Shown: positions 4,766-5,499 of the stretch, one piece after another | How the letters are laid out: each line of letters starts with the position of its first letter | How positions within the stretch are numbered: the first letter of the stretch is position 1 | NCBI GenBank assembly: GCA_016278415.1 | Contig: JADQBV010000406.1 | Coordinates: 1 to 5,499 of the forward strand | Direction: 5' to 3' | Length of the DNA: 5,499 nt | Source of the DNA: Halanaerobiales bacterium | GTDB taxonomy: Bacteria > Bacillota_F > Halanaerobiia > Halanaerobiales > DTU029 | Notes under the pieces: model-generated | The model's database searches: none | What the model was told of the DNA's origin: nothing | The model's input: the letters and a program-made list of their open reading frames with translations, nothing else | Translations under genes and position numbers: made by a program

Positions 4766-5497
4766 ATGGTTAATTTGGAAATTATATTTCTAGGTACAGG
4801 TACATCGCACGGAGTACCTTTAATTGCATGTAACTGTAAAACATGTAGATCCAAATATGGTAGGAATAAAAGAAATCGATGTTCTGTACTTATAAAACTA
4901 GGCGCTATTTCTTTATTGATAGATACCCCTCAAGAGCTTAGATTGCAATTATTGAAGAATAATATAAGTAAATTTAATGCAGTTCTCTATACCCATCCAC
5001 ATGCAGATCATTTATTAGGATTTGATGATATACGGTCAATAAACAGAGTTACCTCTATTGTGATTCCTTGTTTTGGGAATAAATACACAATAAATGAGAT
5101 TAAGAGGGTATTTCCATATATATTTGATGCTATACAAAAGGGGGGAGGCTTACCTCAAGTTGTTTTTAATATAATAGATAGACCTATAGATATTTCTGGA
5201 GTAAAAATAATCCCATTGCCAGTAAAACATGGTAAACTTGATATACTAGGCTATCGTATAGGGAAAATAGCTTATATAACTGATTGTAGTTATATCTCTG
5301 AAGAAACTTATAATAAACTTAAAGGTATTGACTTACTAATTATAGGTGCCTTGAGGTACAGAAAGCATAAAACCCATATGAATATAGAAGAAGCAATAAG
5401 GGTTGTACATAAAGTTGGAGTTCCCCGAGCTTTTTTTACACATATTGTTATGAGACAAGAAATAAATCAGTTACCTGGACAAGCTTTTCACCAGTAA
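4766..5497 (+). CDS. PhnP-like metallo-beta-lactamase-fold hydrolase with altered C-terminus
   Basis: The 243-residue product opens with the family signature FLGTGTSHGVP and carries Cys22, Cys24 and Cys27 (CNCKTC), the three cysteines that with a His form an accessory zinc site in E. coli PhnP. The di-metal site is complete: HPHADH (His77, His79, Asp81, His82), His155 in PVKHG, Asp173 in TDCSY and His226 in FFTHI. GGGLP and the LDILGYRI strand also fit. PhnP hydrolyses cyclic ribosyl phosphates; relatives without phosphonate genes nearby, as here, have uncertain substrates. The C-terminus is odd: the THIxH His is replaced by Met229, the segment before LP is short, and the protein stops after LPGQAFHQ without the usual YDG strand. 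ATG 4766 is listed as the default start, but TTG 4775 has a better spaced Shine-Dalgarno (AGGA 4763-4766) and would give the family-typical N-terminus MEIIFLGTG; I cannot decide between them. It could be a C-terminally frameshifted gene. Confidence 0.87.
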   Translation: MVNLEIIFLGTGTSHGVPLIACNCKTCRSKYGRNKRNRCSVLIKLGAISLLIDTPQELRLQLLKNNISKFNAVLYTHPHADHLLGFDDIRSINRVTSIVIPCFGNKYTINEIKRVFPYIFDAIQKGGGLPQVVFNIIDRPIDISGVKIIPLPVKHGKLDILGYRIGKIAYITDCSYISEETYNKLKGIDLLIIGALRYRKHKTHMNIEEAIRVVHKVGVPRAFFTHIVMRQEINQLPGQAFHQ

Positions 5498-5499
5498 GA

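Noticed and set aside
4766..5497. Phosphonate degradation locus based on the PhnP-like protein
   Set aside because: No other phosphonate (C-P lyase) genes are in the window, and MBL proteins of this family are widespread in Firmicutes without such genes.

Overview
The window is a strongly AT-rich stretch with Shine-Dalgarno sites before its genes, two likely TTG starts, an FMN riboswitch that controls transcription termination, and clostridial-type SpoIID and RibU proteins. Together these point to a low-GC, Gram-positive, probably anaerobic and spore-forming Firmicute (Clostridia or Halanaerobiia-like). That placement is inference; nothing here fixes a genus. All recognisable genes are on the + strand.

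Layout. (1) Positions 1-57 may hold the last codons of an upstream gene. A plausible sigma-A promoter (54-82) then leads into a 755-residue membrane-anchored protein with two TPR blocks and a C-terminal SpoIID/LytB domain (124-2391), a predicted peptidoglycan lytic enzyme. (2) A near-consensus promoter (2453-2481), an FMN riboswitch (2501-2618) and an intrinsic terminator (2635-2662) precede ribU (2788-3345), which encodes the riboflavin-binding S component of an ECF transporter. This unit is closed by a second strong terminator (3385-3422). The riboswitch has a 15-nt hairpin inserted in loop L2, and its first bases can pair with the 5' arm of the terminator. (3) An AT-rich gap with short repeats (3423-3653) precedes a secreted LysM-LysM-M23 endopeptidase (3665-4486), followed 14 nt later by a TTG-started 67-residue protein of unknown function (4501-4704). 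(4) A near-perfect TTGACA-type promoter (4706-4734) drives a PhnP-like metallo-beta-lactamase-fold hydrolase (4766-5497). Its C-terminus departs from the family: the fourth ligand of the accessory zinc site and the final YDG strand are missing.

How the genes relate. Two proteins act on peptidoglycan (SpoIID-type lytic transglycosylase and M23 endopeptidase) but sit in separate transcription units. The ribU unit is a self-contained riboflavin-scavenging cassette, repressed when FMN is plentiful. The MBL hydrolase has its own promoter and no phosphonate genes are visible next to it, so its substrate is open. I see no mobile element, CRISPR array, tRNA or rRNA, and no clear new multi-gene system. 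The most unusual items are the riboswitch L2 insertion and the altered MBL C-terminus.
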